DNA of 64,000 bases from Ditylenchus dipsaci (lineage: Eukaryota; Nematoda; Chromadorea; Rhabditida; Anguinidae): positions 2,914,001 to 2,978,000 of the forward strand of contig SADC01001227.1 in the NCBI GenBank assembly GCA_004194705.1. The letters are read 5' to 3'. Shown piece after piece: positions 31,867 to 44,800 of the stretch (position 1 is the first letter of the stretch; each line of letters opens with the position of its first letter). The notes under the pieces are model-generated. The model had not been told where the DNA came from. It made no database searches and saw only the letters and a program-made list of their open reading frames with translations. Both the position numbers and the translations under genes were made by a program.

Positions 31867-33629
31867 CATGGTTCGCAAAAACAGCAAATTTGCTGAAATG
31901 CAGCAAAAATAATTGGCGTTGTGTGTTTATTGAAAACAGCAAAATTGCAGCAAAAATGCAGCAAAATTTTTGCTGCATTTCAGCAAAATTTTGCTGCATT
32001 TCTCCGTCTCCCACATATTACGCGTTTTGCATTTTTCCAACTATATTTTTTGCTTTCTTTCTTTCTGTAGTCAGAAAATATATGAAACATCCGTATAACA
32101 GCAATACCTAGGCTATATGCAGCCCGTAAAAGTCACTCTGAAAGGGGAGGGAGGGATTTCATATAAGCATCGGCTAGGTCACAGGTTCAAATCCACCTGG
32201 ATGCATGACCTATTTTTCACACCATTTTTCATATTTTATTTTCAAGTTTGGTATGAAAATAATGCTCATTCTAATGTCTATCCGGCGAGACTATCAGTGC
32301 ATGGTTAAACAATATAACAGCTGAGTTGAAGGCTGAATAATAAAGTTGAAAATCGGAATTTAGTAATAAATAAAATTTAAAATCGTCCAATCTAGGGCCA
32401 TCCTATTCGTCGAACATACTCTCTTTCTCTTGATCAAACCTTCGCGAGCTACCAACTTTTTATAGTAATTTTAATGTGAAAGCATTTATAAATTATTCCT
32501 CGTGCAACTCTGACTCTAAAAAAGGAACAAAAGAAAGAGATAAGGACAGATTAGAAGGATGACAGCGAAGACGAAGAAGGGATTCAGAACTTTTCAGACA
32601 CCTCTTGAGCCTAAAAGCTTCTAGGATTGACTTAGGTTTGGTCTATCAAACGAAAAAATGCTGTAAATCGCCAATCTAAATGGCGAAAATCTTAAAAAAA
32701 TTATAAGTTTACCATCACTCACGATCAGTACTCAGGTGGCCCGATCTTCGTAGTTGAGTAGTTGGTGGACCCAGGTGGGGTACCCAGCTGGTGTTACTCA
32801 GGTGAGGGATACCAATATGAGGAGTACTAGGACGGGAATAACCATGAGGTAGTACTCAGTGGTGGTACCCAGGTGGGGGAGTACACAGGATAGAGCTACG
32901 CAGAAAGAGGTACCAAGGTGGAGTAGTATCGAGTAATCCAAAAAGATTCGGAAAATATTGAAAATTTCGCGTAGGTAGCTTCTTGCCCCATCGACTTACC
33001 CAGGAAAATCGGTGACAGAATTTAAGCTACCTGTAAGCTCTTCTATACGAAACACAAAATATATTATACTTAAACAAATATGAATGAGTTGCAGACAAAT
33101 AAAATTCAAACTTAAACTTTTTTATGATTTTCCGAATTTTTCCAAACCATCCTGTACACGGGAGGGGTACTCAGGTGGGATCCCAGTTTGGGTACCCAGC
33201 AGTCCCTCTTGTCGGATAGACATTAGAATGAGCATTATTTCATACCAAACTTGAAAATAAAATATGAAAAATGGTGTGAAAAATAGGTCATGCATCCAGG
33301 TGGATTTGAACCTGTGACCTAGCCGATGCTAATATGAAAATCCCTCCCTCCCTTTCAGAGTGACTTTTACGGGCTGCATATAGCCTAGGTATTGCTGTTA
33401 TACGGATGTTTCATATATTTTCTGACTGCAGAAAGAAAGAAAGCAAAAAATATAGTTGGAAAATGCAAAACGCGTAATATGTGGGAGACGGAGAAATGCA
33501 GCAAAATTTAGCTGAAATGCAGCAAAAATTTTGCTGCATTTTTGCTGCAATTTTGCTGTTTTCAATAAACACACAACGCCAATTATTTTTTGCTGCATTT
33601 CAGCAAATTTGCTGTTTTTGCGAACCATG
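31867..33629. mobile_element. 1.76-kb element with long inverted ends and perfect 8-bp duplication
   Basis: It begins CATGGTTCGCAAAAACAGCA and ends with the complement. Arms of about 430 bp are nearly identical, and AATTAAAG is found at 31859-31866 and 33630-33637. Each arm carries a B-box-like GGTTCAAATCC (32182; inverted near 33310) preceded by a GGCTAGGTCA stretch. The 900-bp interior has a GTACCCAGGTGGGG array (32740-32930, 33160-33210) and no transposase. The 8-bp duplication fits hAT-type mobilisation. Confidence 0.88.
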
Positions 33630-34034
33630 AATTAAAGACAGCATTTTGGAATCGGTTTTCGAAAAGCCGACACGGTTAACATAATCAACAAGTCTTAATC
33701 TTGATATGCAAACAGACTCGAATAGTAAGCAAAAACAATTTTTTAGAAGCAGTGGAGATTAAAAATTCTTATGTTGCTTCATAACTTCCTGGCTAAATCT
33801 TTTAAAGTAGATAGATAATTTTCAGTTTTTTTATTATGATTTCTACGTTATTTTCCACCAAAAAACATATTTTTATACCTCGTGATAAAATAAATAGTAT
33901 TTTTAGAAAATATAAAACTTTCACCAAATCAATAATTTTTTTTATTATTTCGAATAGATAAAGTAATTTTTCCGAATCATTTATTCATGCTGCTTTAGCC
34001 ATTAGTGTGTCTAGCTAACTACTTGCTTTTTTAA

Positions 34035-34285
34035 GGCTGCAGTGTGTGCAGCAATGGTCCGCTGGAGTGCCTTACAACAGCCTCCAGCACATACCTGTTG
34101 TCCAGTTCATGTGGAGTCGCAAAAGCTTCCAATAAGTGTCAATCCTAGTCTACAATCGCCAGAAACTAATAATGCAATTGAGTTGAAACAGGAAAATGGC
34201 TCTAAACTAGAATCGAGTCATGAGCTTGGCAGTTCTGTCGTTCTTCAAACCAGGTTGGCTAAGGATTTTCTAGTATCGAAAAAGG
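34035..34285 (+). CDS. Orphan exon, unknown product
   Basis: An open stretch lies between an acceptor (TTTTTTAAG, 34034) and a donor (AAAAAG then GTAAAAT, 34286), beginning AAVCAAMVRWSALQQPPAHT and ending DFLVSKK. Paired splice sites and non-repetitive composition suggest one exon of a real gene. Partner exons were not found between 33640 and 35800. No domain is recognised. The Cys-Cys and QQPP features are not diagnostic. Confidence 0.35.
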
Positions 34286-34689
34286 TAAAATAAATTACCG
34301 TGAAAAATAAAAAGTTCTTTTTTTTGTGGAATTTAGCTATGTAAGTTCACTAGGCAAACCCAATATTCTGACATCGGATTCATGTCGAGAATGGTCAATT
34401 TGATCGAAAACTTGCTGTTTCGAAACTCATCGTCAGATTTCAAATTTTACTTAAAATAATAAATACTTGATTTGAAAAGCTCAAAAATTCAATAGTTAAT
34501 GATCATTGTCTTGATTGGAAATCCAAATCCGACTGCGTGTATTTAAGTTAAAGAGCAGTTTTAAAAGCAAGTATACCATGCTAACAGACCGTCTTAAAAA
34601 AACTTATTTCGCTAGGCTTTTCAGTGAACTTTTTTGAGTTTTAAAAATTTTAAAAACTTTGTGAACACGATAGAAACGGCAAAAAAAGT

Positions 34690-35400
34690 GTGGGAAGGCC
34701 ATTTTTTGAATGAAAATTTTCGTTTGCCTTGGTCCCCTCTGTGGTTTTTGGTCACTTTTCGCATTGGTCAACCTGTGGTTTTGGTCATTTTTTGTGGCGA
34801 AACGATAAAATAGTGAATATTGCCATTTTGGCGTCTTACCATGTTTTCAACATTAACCGTGCCAAAAAAGCCTCTATATGTATTTTTGATCTAGAGTACT
34901 TCTCGAAATGATGTCCAAGGTAAATGAGTGCGCGCATCTCTAACTCTGGAGCTGGTGCGCAATTTAGTACCCCAAAATCTGCCTTGGTCCCCTGTTGTTT
35001 TGAAGGTGTATCATGTCCAAGATGATCATGTTAAGTCACCATGATCACAACATTATTATAACTTAAATGGACAGGGGAGGACCAAGGCATTTTTCAAGAA
35101 AAAACAACAGGGATGAGCAAGGCAGATTTTTTGGGTGCCATATCGCGCACCAGCACCCTAACTCTCGAGCCTTTGCGCCCCGTTCGGGGGCGCAGGGGCT
35201 TGTGACTCTTGATCAAAAAGGCATATCAGAGCTTTTTTGCCCAGCCCAATGACCAAAACAGCGTAAAATGCCAAAAAAATGACCAAAACCACAGGTTGAC
35301 CAAGGCGAAAAATGACGAAAAACCACAGGGGAGACCAAGGCAAACGAAAACAAAATTTTTTCGAAAAATGGTTTTCCCACACTTCCAAAAATAGTTAGAT
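34690..35400. repeat. Palindrome with CTTGGTCCCC and GCGCGCATCTC modules
   Basis: GCCTTGGTCCCCTCTGTGGT (34725) pairs with its inverse near 35320. An inner TCACCATGATCACAACATTA segment (35036) recurs at 51810. It is a mosaic of modules also present at 5855-6565 and 51735-51905. Confidence 0.7.
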
Positions 35401-35849
35401 CTTGGAAAAACGCACTTTTAAGCTACCCCAAATAGTGTATTTTTAGCCTCAAGGGCCAAATTAAAGTAATCAACTTGGGGGATCAAGGCAATTTTTTTAA
35501 TTCTTTAATACCAATTTTTTTTCGCATAAAAATAATTAGAAAGGTAACTACGCTGGTTTTCGAGACTTGTTCTTGAGATTTGAAAGTGCGGAAAATAACA
35601 ATTTTTCGCCTTGATCCCACAAGGTAATTTACTGGAGGAGGTCAACTTTAATTGAGTGGAGGGGTATACTTTAAGTGCTCCAATTTTTAAATTAGTCAAA
35701 TTAAGTTATCTCTTGCTACCTGACAATTTTCTTTATCAGCAACAAAAAATATTTTGCTGTAATAAAAAGATAACCAGATTGATTATGTAAAAGCAGTATA
35801 TTAGTAGATTGGTCAGTTTTAATTGCTATTACACTGTCCAGTGTTTAGA

Positions 35850-38800
35850 ATGGTTACATCTGCATCAGTGTGTCTCAAAGAAGAAGACATAACCACTTTC
35901 CAACACCAGAAGATCAAAGAACTGCGAGAGAGATTAGGCGACCAGCTACTAGAGCGCACTCCCATATTTAACGACAACTTTTCCCTGCTGAGGTGGTTGA
36001 TTGGTTGGAACTACAAAATTGGTAGGTGCGTCAAATAAAAAAAGTTATTGAGTAATTAGACTTCTCAAAAGACAATAAACATGAAATAAATACGTGAAAA
36101 AATGCCAAAAGACATTTTTTTTTTGATTAAGTGATTGAAAGTGAAAATCGCAAGCAAAAAGTGCAACATTTTTATTTAGACTAATAAAATACTGTATTCA
36201 CTTTATTTACTCCCATGGAGAGTTATTTTTCAACCTCTTAAAAATCTTAGAATTCTCGCCCTATTCAAGAACGGGTACCGATTTTTGAGCTTGGTCCCCT
36301 CTGTGGTTTTTTTTGTTAGATTTTCGCACAAAATTCTGAAATACAGTCGAACTTCTCATTAAAATACCGTACATTCGGCGCTACTCGGTTTTCCACCACC
36401 AACCCCCCCATAATTTTAAGGCTTAGGAATTAGCCTTAACCCTTAGTCTTAGGCCTTGGCTTGCTAAGGGTTTTTAAGCCAGGCTTCCTAAGCTTTAGAC
36501 ATTAGGCTTAGGGACATCCCGTACTAATTTCAGCATCTTTCATAAAAAAAAGTATGGTTTTTGGGGTACCTGAAAAATTATTGGATAGGGAGGAGGAAGG
36601 TAAAACCGAATAGCTTTGGGGGGGGGGAGGGAGGTTGTTGAAAACGAGTAGCGTCGTATTTTCTCCATTAATCCCCCACTTTCTAATAAACCCTCACCCC
36701 ACGGTCCTCATATCTCAGTTTGGAGCAAAATATTTCACAAATCTGTTTTTTGCGTTTTCTTAATTAGCACGAGCTCTCCTGATTCCACTTTCCATATCTT
36801 GGTCGACTGCCAAAATATCTCGAATCGACCTCAAATTTTTCGATTTTTGGGGGCTCAAAATAATTGTGCAAAAATCTAGTGAAAAAACAACAGGGGGGAC
36901 CAAGCTCAAAATCGGTACCCGTTCTTGAATAGGGCCATATTCTCAATCAAAAAACAGCCCTAATTCTGAAATCCTAGTCGAAAAACGAAGGGTGGAGAGT
37001 TATTAGAGGGTGGTGAGTTAATAGGGGGAATACGGTATGCTAAAACTTTCACTCATTAGTAAAAAACACATGTACAAATATTTTTTAGAAGAAATAATTC
37101 CACGTTTTGAAAAGACAAGCAGTGCACTGAGATGCTTGAATGTGTCAAACCTGATAATTGAAGATGTAGATGAGCTAAATGCATTTGTTAAAAAAGACCA
37201 CTGTAGCTGCTGAACATTTCCCGGTGAGTGTTTATGCAAAACACAAAGAGTAAAAATCCGCGTTGGCCTTAGGCTTGCTTGCAAAACAAATTCACAAGTT
37301 TCACTAAAAAGAACTGAGAACAATTCGAAATATTAATATAAGGCCAGAAAAGTATGTAAAAAGTTAGCCATAAGGTTAGTAGCTATGTGAAATAGTGACT
37401 ATAGGATTAAAGTATAACCTCTATTAATCCCCACCCTCTGATAATCCCGCCTCCCGATTTTTTTACTAGGATTGCATGGTTAAGGCCATTTTTAATTCAC
37501 AGTTATAAAAATTCTGAGGGTTGAAAAATAATCCCCCTGGGAAATTTAAAGAGGTTACACGGTGGTATGTTACACTAGATTTAATCACATTTGAGTGATT
37601 TTTGTCGACAGCAGCCGTAGTGCAACCCCCCCCCCCCCTACTTTCAAAGAGTATTTTTCTCTAAGCCAACTTGTTTCATTTTTCACTTATTTCACACCTT
37701 TTGCACCGACAATACCAAGCGTATTTGGCCGCCGAAGACCAGCACACTCCACATTGCAATGCACTGGGGTGAAAAAAAATCAAGGGAATCTAAAAAGGTA
37801 GGCTCTAAGAAAAACTACTCTTTGGAGGGGGTGGGCTCTTTGGGTTTTACGATTTTTGTCTTTTAAGTGGTTTATATAGACCGTAAAAACAATTAATATA
37901 TGTGTGCCCGGTTAGCTCAGTCGGTAGAGCACCAGACTCTTAATCTGGCTGTCGCGGGTTCGAGCCCCGCATCGGGCTTTCCCTTTTTCAAATTTTTGAC
38001 AGCACAAGTGCTGCTATGTTTTTCTGAATAATACTTTTTTTTTTGGCGAAAATCGACTTTTTATGTGACAGAATAGCTAATGTAAATCGCTAATTGTGAC
38101 GGCATAGTGCAAATCAGTAATGCTTATTTACTATCAAATTTTTTCTACGCCAACAAATTTTACAGTGCCATTTTGTACCAAATTGTATACATCCTCCACC
38201 TCCGGTCTATCAACAGGGGGTAGACCAAGGTAAAATTTTTTTGCAAATATAATTTTTATAGGACAGGGTAAAAATGAAATTTTCTAGAACAACATTTTTA
38301 TATAACTTAGCCATATAAAAATTATTTATGCCTTCATTTTTTTTTGGCCTTGGTCCTCCTATTGATTATTGATTAGGAGATGTGGGGCTGCATGGTTCGA
38401 GTGCTCATCGGAGTTTTTGTAAATCACCTATAGCCTAAAAACACCTGTAAATTGACACTATGTCGATTTTGGAGTAAGTACAAATTTAATTTAGAAAATT
38501 TAGTACAGTCAAACCTCTATGTAACGCCCCCCCCCTAAAAGTTCGTTCCCACCTTGGGTCCGACACTTTTTTTAGCTCAATTTTCAAAGCTTTTTTTAAA
38601 TTCTGTTTTGACAGTCTGGTCGCAAATATTGCAAGGATTCCGATTTGCCGATCGTTTTTCAATATTTGATATTTCAATATTTCGTTTCAATAAAAAAAAT
38701 TAGAGGGCCGTTATATAGAGGTTTTGTATTTTTTAATAGTAAAATTATTCAAATATTGAAAAACGATAGGCAAAATCGGAATCCTTGCGATATTTGCGAC

Positions 38801-41800
38801 CAGACTGTCAAAACAGAATTTAAAAAAAGCTTTGAAAAATCGAGCTAAAAAAAGTGTCGGACCCAAGGTGGGAACGAACTTTTAGGGGGGGGGGGCGTTA
38901 CATAGAGGTTTGACTGTAATGTCAAATTTACTAATAAATTACTTTACTTGAAGGTGGCATTATGGGCCTTGATGACGATGGAAACGTTTAGCCTTACAGG
39001 TCTTGGGTCGATCGATGGTGATTTTTTTTCAGCAAATGCATTCATTGCAATATAAAGAACAAAATTTCAGCCAAAAACACTAGCAAAATGCGGCAGAGTA
39101 AGTGATGTGTACAGGTTGACCATCATCGAGACAGCACTTATTTATCAATTAGTCAGGTAAAATTTGCATTATTATTTTTAATCTGTTATGCATCTAAAGT
39201 TCTACAATATACATTAGCGGACAAAAAAAATTGAACACATGGTTACATTTTATAAATCGTGAAAGTTTTGGAATTTTTCCTGCGTGTTGAAAGTTCTGTT
39301 AAAGGCAAAGATGTAGCATTTTTCTTCCTCTTTCAAATGCTTAGTTCAATTTTTAAATTGTCAGGCTTTGACATCGTTGTAAATTGTAAGCTGTTGCTGC
39401 TGCACCGCCATAAATTGTTGAAACTGATCCACATCCATTGCGAGTACGCCAATGTTGTATCCTCGGGACTAGCTAGAGAGAGACGAGAGCACACGACTTC
39501 TTAATAGCTTTATTCGGACACAAACTGATCCTGAACACAACCGTTCAGACCTTATATACTACAATAATAACAGATCATTGCGAGACAACAAGTGATATAA
39601 ATCACACTATACAACATCAACCTATAAGCAAAAGACCTGAAATAAATTTTATTGCCTTGAAAATTTCACCTGGAAGAGTACAGCACTCTGGCAGTAGCAT
39701 TATACACCCTAATCATTATGTTTGGCTTGTCAACACTGTGCTTTTACCGTCTTTTTCGTTCTACATATACTTTTTAATCAAAAACGATATTAAATTAAAT
39801 TTTCTACCTGAAAGAATGTATCAGGCAGAAAAATGAGTTGATCTACAGAAGAAAGCACAATATGCTTTTGACTAGCACTATAGAATAACAGTCTTTCATC
39901 TACCCATTCTTGGCGGAAGGTAAAATGCATGGTGTATTCCATATTTACATCGTCTATTTTGAGATGCTTCTGCAACAAAATGTGTGAACCAATCAGATCT
40001 ATTCATGAAAAAGTAAATTTAAAAGTAAATTAAAATCGGGGACGACACCCATCCGATTTATAAGGTCACAGGTTCAAGCCTACAGTAGCGGACAAAAAAA
40101 ATTGAACACATGGTACATTTTTATAAGGCGTGAAAGTTTTGGAATTTTTCCTGCGTGTTGAAAGTTCTGTTAAAGGCAAAGATGTAGCATTTTTCTTCCT
40201 CTTTCAAATGCTTAGTTCAATTTTTTAGTTTTCAGGCTTTGACATCGTTGTAAATTCATTTTTCTGATACGAGTCCATTTTATACCCGGACAAAAAAAAT
40301 TGAACAGGCAACCGCAATAAACAGAAACCGCAATAATCTCAAAAAATTCATTTATTTCACACTATTATTTCGTAGCCCTGTTTCTTAGCTACAATTTGGT
40401 GGGTCAACTTCTATTTTGATAATTATGGAAAAAGTTATGACCGTCAACATGAAAGTGTCAATTTCTAGTCAAAATAAAGAAAAATCTAAGGAAAATGACT
40501 GTTTAGCCACATAAATAATAGCTTTTCTCAAAGAAATGTCGGTGAAAATATGACATCCATTGCACCATTCGAAAGCTCTTTGATTTCTCTACAAAATAAC
40601 ACGTCGACTTTTTTTTTAGAAAAAATACAGGGCTGAGAAACGACAGTTGAATTTAGACAAGACAAAAAACGCTAAAAATAAGGCCAAAGGGGGTTTTTCA
40701 CTTTTTGTAACTTGAACTATCCGTTTCTCAGCCCTGTATTTTTCTAAAAAAACAGTCGACGTGTTATTTTTGTAGAGAAATCAAAGAGCTTTCGAATGGT
40801 GCAATGGATGTCATATTTTCACCGACATTTCTTTGAGAAAAGCTATTATTTATGTGGCTAAACAGTCATTTCCTTAGATTTTTCTTTATTTTGACTAGAA
40901 ATTGACACTTTTATGTTGATGGTCATAACTTTTTCCATAATTATCAAAAATAGAAGTTTTGACCCACCAAATTGTAGCTAAGAAACAGGGCTACGAAATA
41001 ATAGTGTGAAATAAATGAATTTTTTTGAGATTATTGCGGTTTCTGTTTATTGCGGTTGCCTGTTCAATTTTTTTTGTCCGGGTATAAAATGGACTCGTAT
41101 CAGAAAAATGAATTTACAACGGTGTCAAAGCCTGACAATTTAAAAATTGAACTTAGCATTTGAAAGAGGAAGAAAAATGCTACATCTTTGCCTTTAACAG
41201 AACTTTCAACACGCAGGAAAAATTCCAAAACTTTCACGATTTATAAAATGTAACCATGTGTTCAATTTTTTTGTCCGCTACTGTAGAAAGCACCTCCACG
41301 CAATTTTGTTTAGTTTCTGACTTTCGGCAAAAAAATTGTTTCACAATTTTTTTCTGACGTCGAAAAAATACCACCTAATCTTGAGTCAGATTTTGACCCG
41401 GTTAACTGTAAAATTTCTCCTATATTATACGAAAAATTCTAGTTAGTAATTTTGCTAAAGTGAACCTGAGCCTTCCCCACTAACTTAAACCTGAGTCCAC
41501 CACCACCCCCCCCCCTCCAGTCAAATCAGCTGAGGGAACCAAGGTATTTTTTTGAAAATTTTTTTATACCAAAAATTTGGCGCTACTCGATTTTATCAGG
41601 TTCGATCCCACTGGAAGCACCTTTATCTTGTTTTTATGATGAATTCCATGAATTCATATATTTTTAAACCAAATGGTAGCTTTTCGTTCAGAATGAATTA
41701 TTGTGATTTCAAATATCTCAATTTAGTGTCCCTCTGTTTTGTCTTACTTTATGACGAATATATTTTAAAACTAGGTTTCGAGAAAGAAGAGTTGAATTCG

Positions 41801-44800
41801 AGAAACAATTGAAAAAAAACTTGTAAAACCGAGCAGCTTTTAGGTGGGAGAAGGGGGTTAAAAATGAATAGTGTCCATTGGCTTTTTTCCAGCACTGCTT
41901 ACTGGCAGCAAATATCATAATTTTGGGATTCCATGCAAATGGCAGATCTGTGTAGGATGGGATGAAATCGAACATCGTTGAGTGTTTTTTGAATTCTAGC
42001 TCTAACTAAATTTCGCATTCTTCTCTGAAGATCTTGGCTACATTTTAGTACATGAAACGTGTAACTTGTAAAAAAGTCAAAAAAATCAATCAAACCAGTT
42101 AATAAAAAACCTCCAAAGAGGTCGCCTTTAGAAATTAAGCCGATTTTGATCTATAAATAAGCTCCCGTAAGTGTAAAACCCTGCGCTGATGATTGGCTAG
42201 AAAGCCAAGAGTTTGAGGATCATTTTGAAGCGGCAGTAATCCCCCTCGGTAAATTCCCCCTCCGAATTTTCAAGTAACAGGTTCGAATCTGGTGGTAGCA
42301 GACATTTTTTTTTTGATAATAGTCAAAAACTAGTTCTCTTTAGACCATTTAGTCTTAGGGTGGGTAAGAAAACCATCTGGTACCTACTCCAAATGGGTAC
42401 CCAAATCAAAAATCCAAATTTCGGATTGGCTGAAAGTACTTAAAAATCATTGTACCTTGTCCAGAATCGTGTCCTGAACACGGTTTGACAATGCTAAAAC
42501 AGCGATTTGACTTGCACGAATCTTATTTCTGGAGTAATGTACCGTAGTGTCTCTTTTTGTACCGAGGTATAGGCACTCAGGTGGTAGTACCTAGGTAGTA
42601 GTACCCGGTATCGGTACTCAGGCGAAAGAGCCTGAGTACAGTCGACTCTAGATTTAACATACCCTCGATTTAACATACGATTTTTCGTTTTTATTTCAAA
42701 TACTTTTTTTATTTATTTTTTAATTCTGAAGATACCCACCACCTTAAAATTTTGTGCTTGACATTTATATCTTTTTAGAATTTTTCATTTCAAAAAAAAT
42801 TCTGAGAAACGCCTAAAACTCGAAATATTCGTTTTTAGGGATTTTCTCAACGTTTTTTCGGAAACTAAAATTCTAAAAAGACAGAAATGTGAAGCTAAGA
42901 ATTTAGAAGGGTGGGTATCTTCTGAATTAACAAAAATAAAAATAAAAAGTATTTGACAGTAAACGAGAAATCGTATGTTAAGTCGAGGGCTATGTTAAAA
43001 GTGGTTTTCTCTAATATCGGACCGGTGTTTCCAAAAAGCAGAAGCGGAATTGCACAAGCAGAAGCAGAAGCATAATGTCACAAGCAGAAGCAGAATTTGA
43101 CTAGAATTTTGACTAGAATTCTGCTTTCTGCTTGTGCAATTCTGCTTCTACTTTTTGGAAACACTGTGTCGGACATGGCTTGTTACCAAGATTCATTCAA
43201 AAATTTTCTTTTTCGTCTATTAGATGGAGCAGACAATTCTGAGCAACTCTGATTAAGACAGCTCAGTTTTTTACCAAATATTTTGCAAGAGCCATTTAAA
43301 AGCGTGAAAACTCCCAAGTGTCCCCTATCGCAATAACTCCCTCTCAAATTAACCCTTCCAATAACCCCCTACTGTAATAACCCCGGTCATTTATGGGGCT
43401 TGCTTAAGGAGGTTATTTGGGGGTATCTTATAACAGGAAACGACAACAATATTAGAATTAGTTTCGAAAACAGGTCTTTTAACCTGAAGAAAGTAAAAAC
43501 TGCATCAAATGGACGACCACTTCGTTTAGTTAATGCGCGGATTATCCAGCAGAACTGGGGTTGGATTATTCAAAAACTAATCACTCTCGTAGGTACAATA
43601 ACGAGCAAGGCACTTTATAACAGAAACGAGAACAACTAGTATATAACTGTCCAACAGCCACTACACAACAGCAACATACTGAATCAAAATTTTAGTGGAC
43701 ATCCTCTAAAGTCCAAACTTTCTCGGCGGTTGCTGCTTCCTCCAGTTGTTTCCAAATGAAGCTCCAACTCCTTAGGGTTCGAGGCGAAGAAAACGACGGA
43801 CTGCTTGAGAACTGATTAGCAGGCGAACGGCGCTCCAGAGCAGCAGCAGGAATCATTGCGCCACCACCGCCACCCCCTTTGCCAAAGAAAGCACCAGGCT
43901 TGGGACTGTCCTTCTTCTGGAACACCTTGTTGAGCACACCCATTTCATCCATAGTCAGAGGACGGCTAACAATTTCACCAACCACCACCTAAAGATATTC
44001 GTGCAGTAAATGCAACAGAAATAACGGTCAAAAAGCCACCTCAGTAGCAAGAACAGGAGTACCAAGCGACACTTTCGGACTCTCCACATTTAACTTTTGA
44101 GCAGCAGGAGTGACATTAGCCTACAAGAAGAATAAGAATTTAGCAAGACAAAGGGCTCAATGACATACAGGTTTTCCACGGCGACCTCCTCCAAATCCAC
44201 CACTCAGCCCACCGGCAGCAGTCGACGGCTTGGCAGCAGGCGACGAACTCATGGCAGGCGATTTAGAGGCAGCAGTCATCTTGGCCAAAGCTTCAGCAAC
44301 ATCCGCAGACATAGTAGATGGAGGACTGACAGTAGCAGGCGTGGGAATAGGCTTCTCTTTTTCCGGAGACACGCTAACCTTGCTATCAGCAGACAAGATT
44401 TTTTGCTCAAAGAAAACTCGCATGTCCGGCACACTCGAGCTGATAATCTTTTCAACACAACCTGAAAACATCAAAAATAATTTACAAGTTCACATCAAAG
44501 GATCAATGCTTGCCTGAGATTCAGTGATAGTGGGAGTTTCCACGACAGCTTCGACATGAGGCTCAAGGGTACTCTTTAGGGCATCAGTCCGGGCAATATT
44601 TTCAGCGATTTTTATGCATGCACCCTGAATATAGAAACCAATTGGAAGTTTTGGGAGAACTTATGTACGTCCGGGCATGGAAATTTACCTCTTTTAGTTG
44701 CAGTTCAGACTTCGAGTCACTAAGACGCACCCACAGAAATTGACAGTGCTCTGAAAAGACTGTTTTTATGGACTAATTGGAGAAAAAAGACTACCTTGGA

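Noticed and set aside
43400..43639. 79-codon plus-strand frame in CGR-1-like intron 4
   Set aside because: It has no splice sites in phase with neighbouring exons, no recognisable domain, and lies amid repeats.
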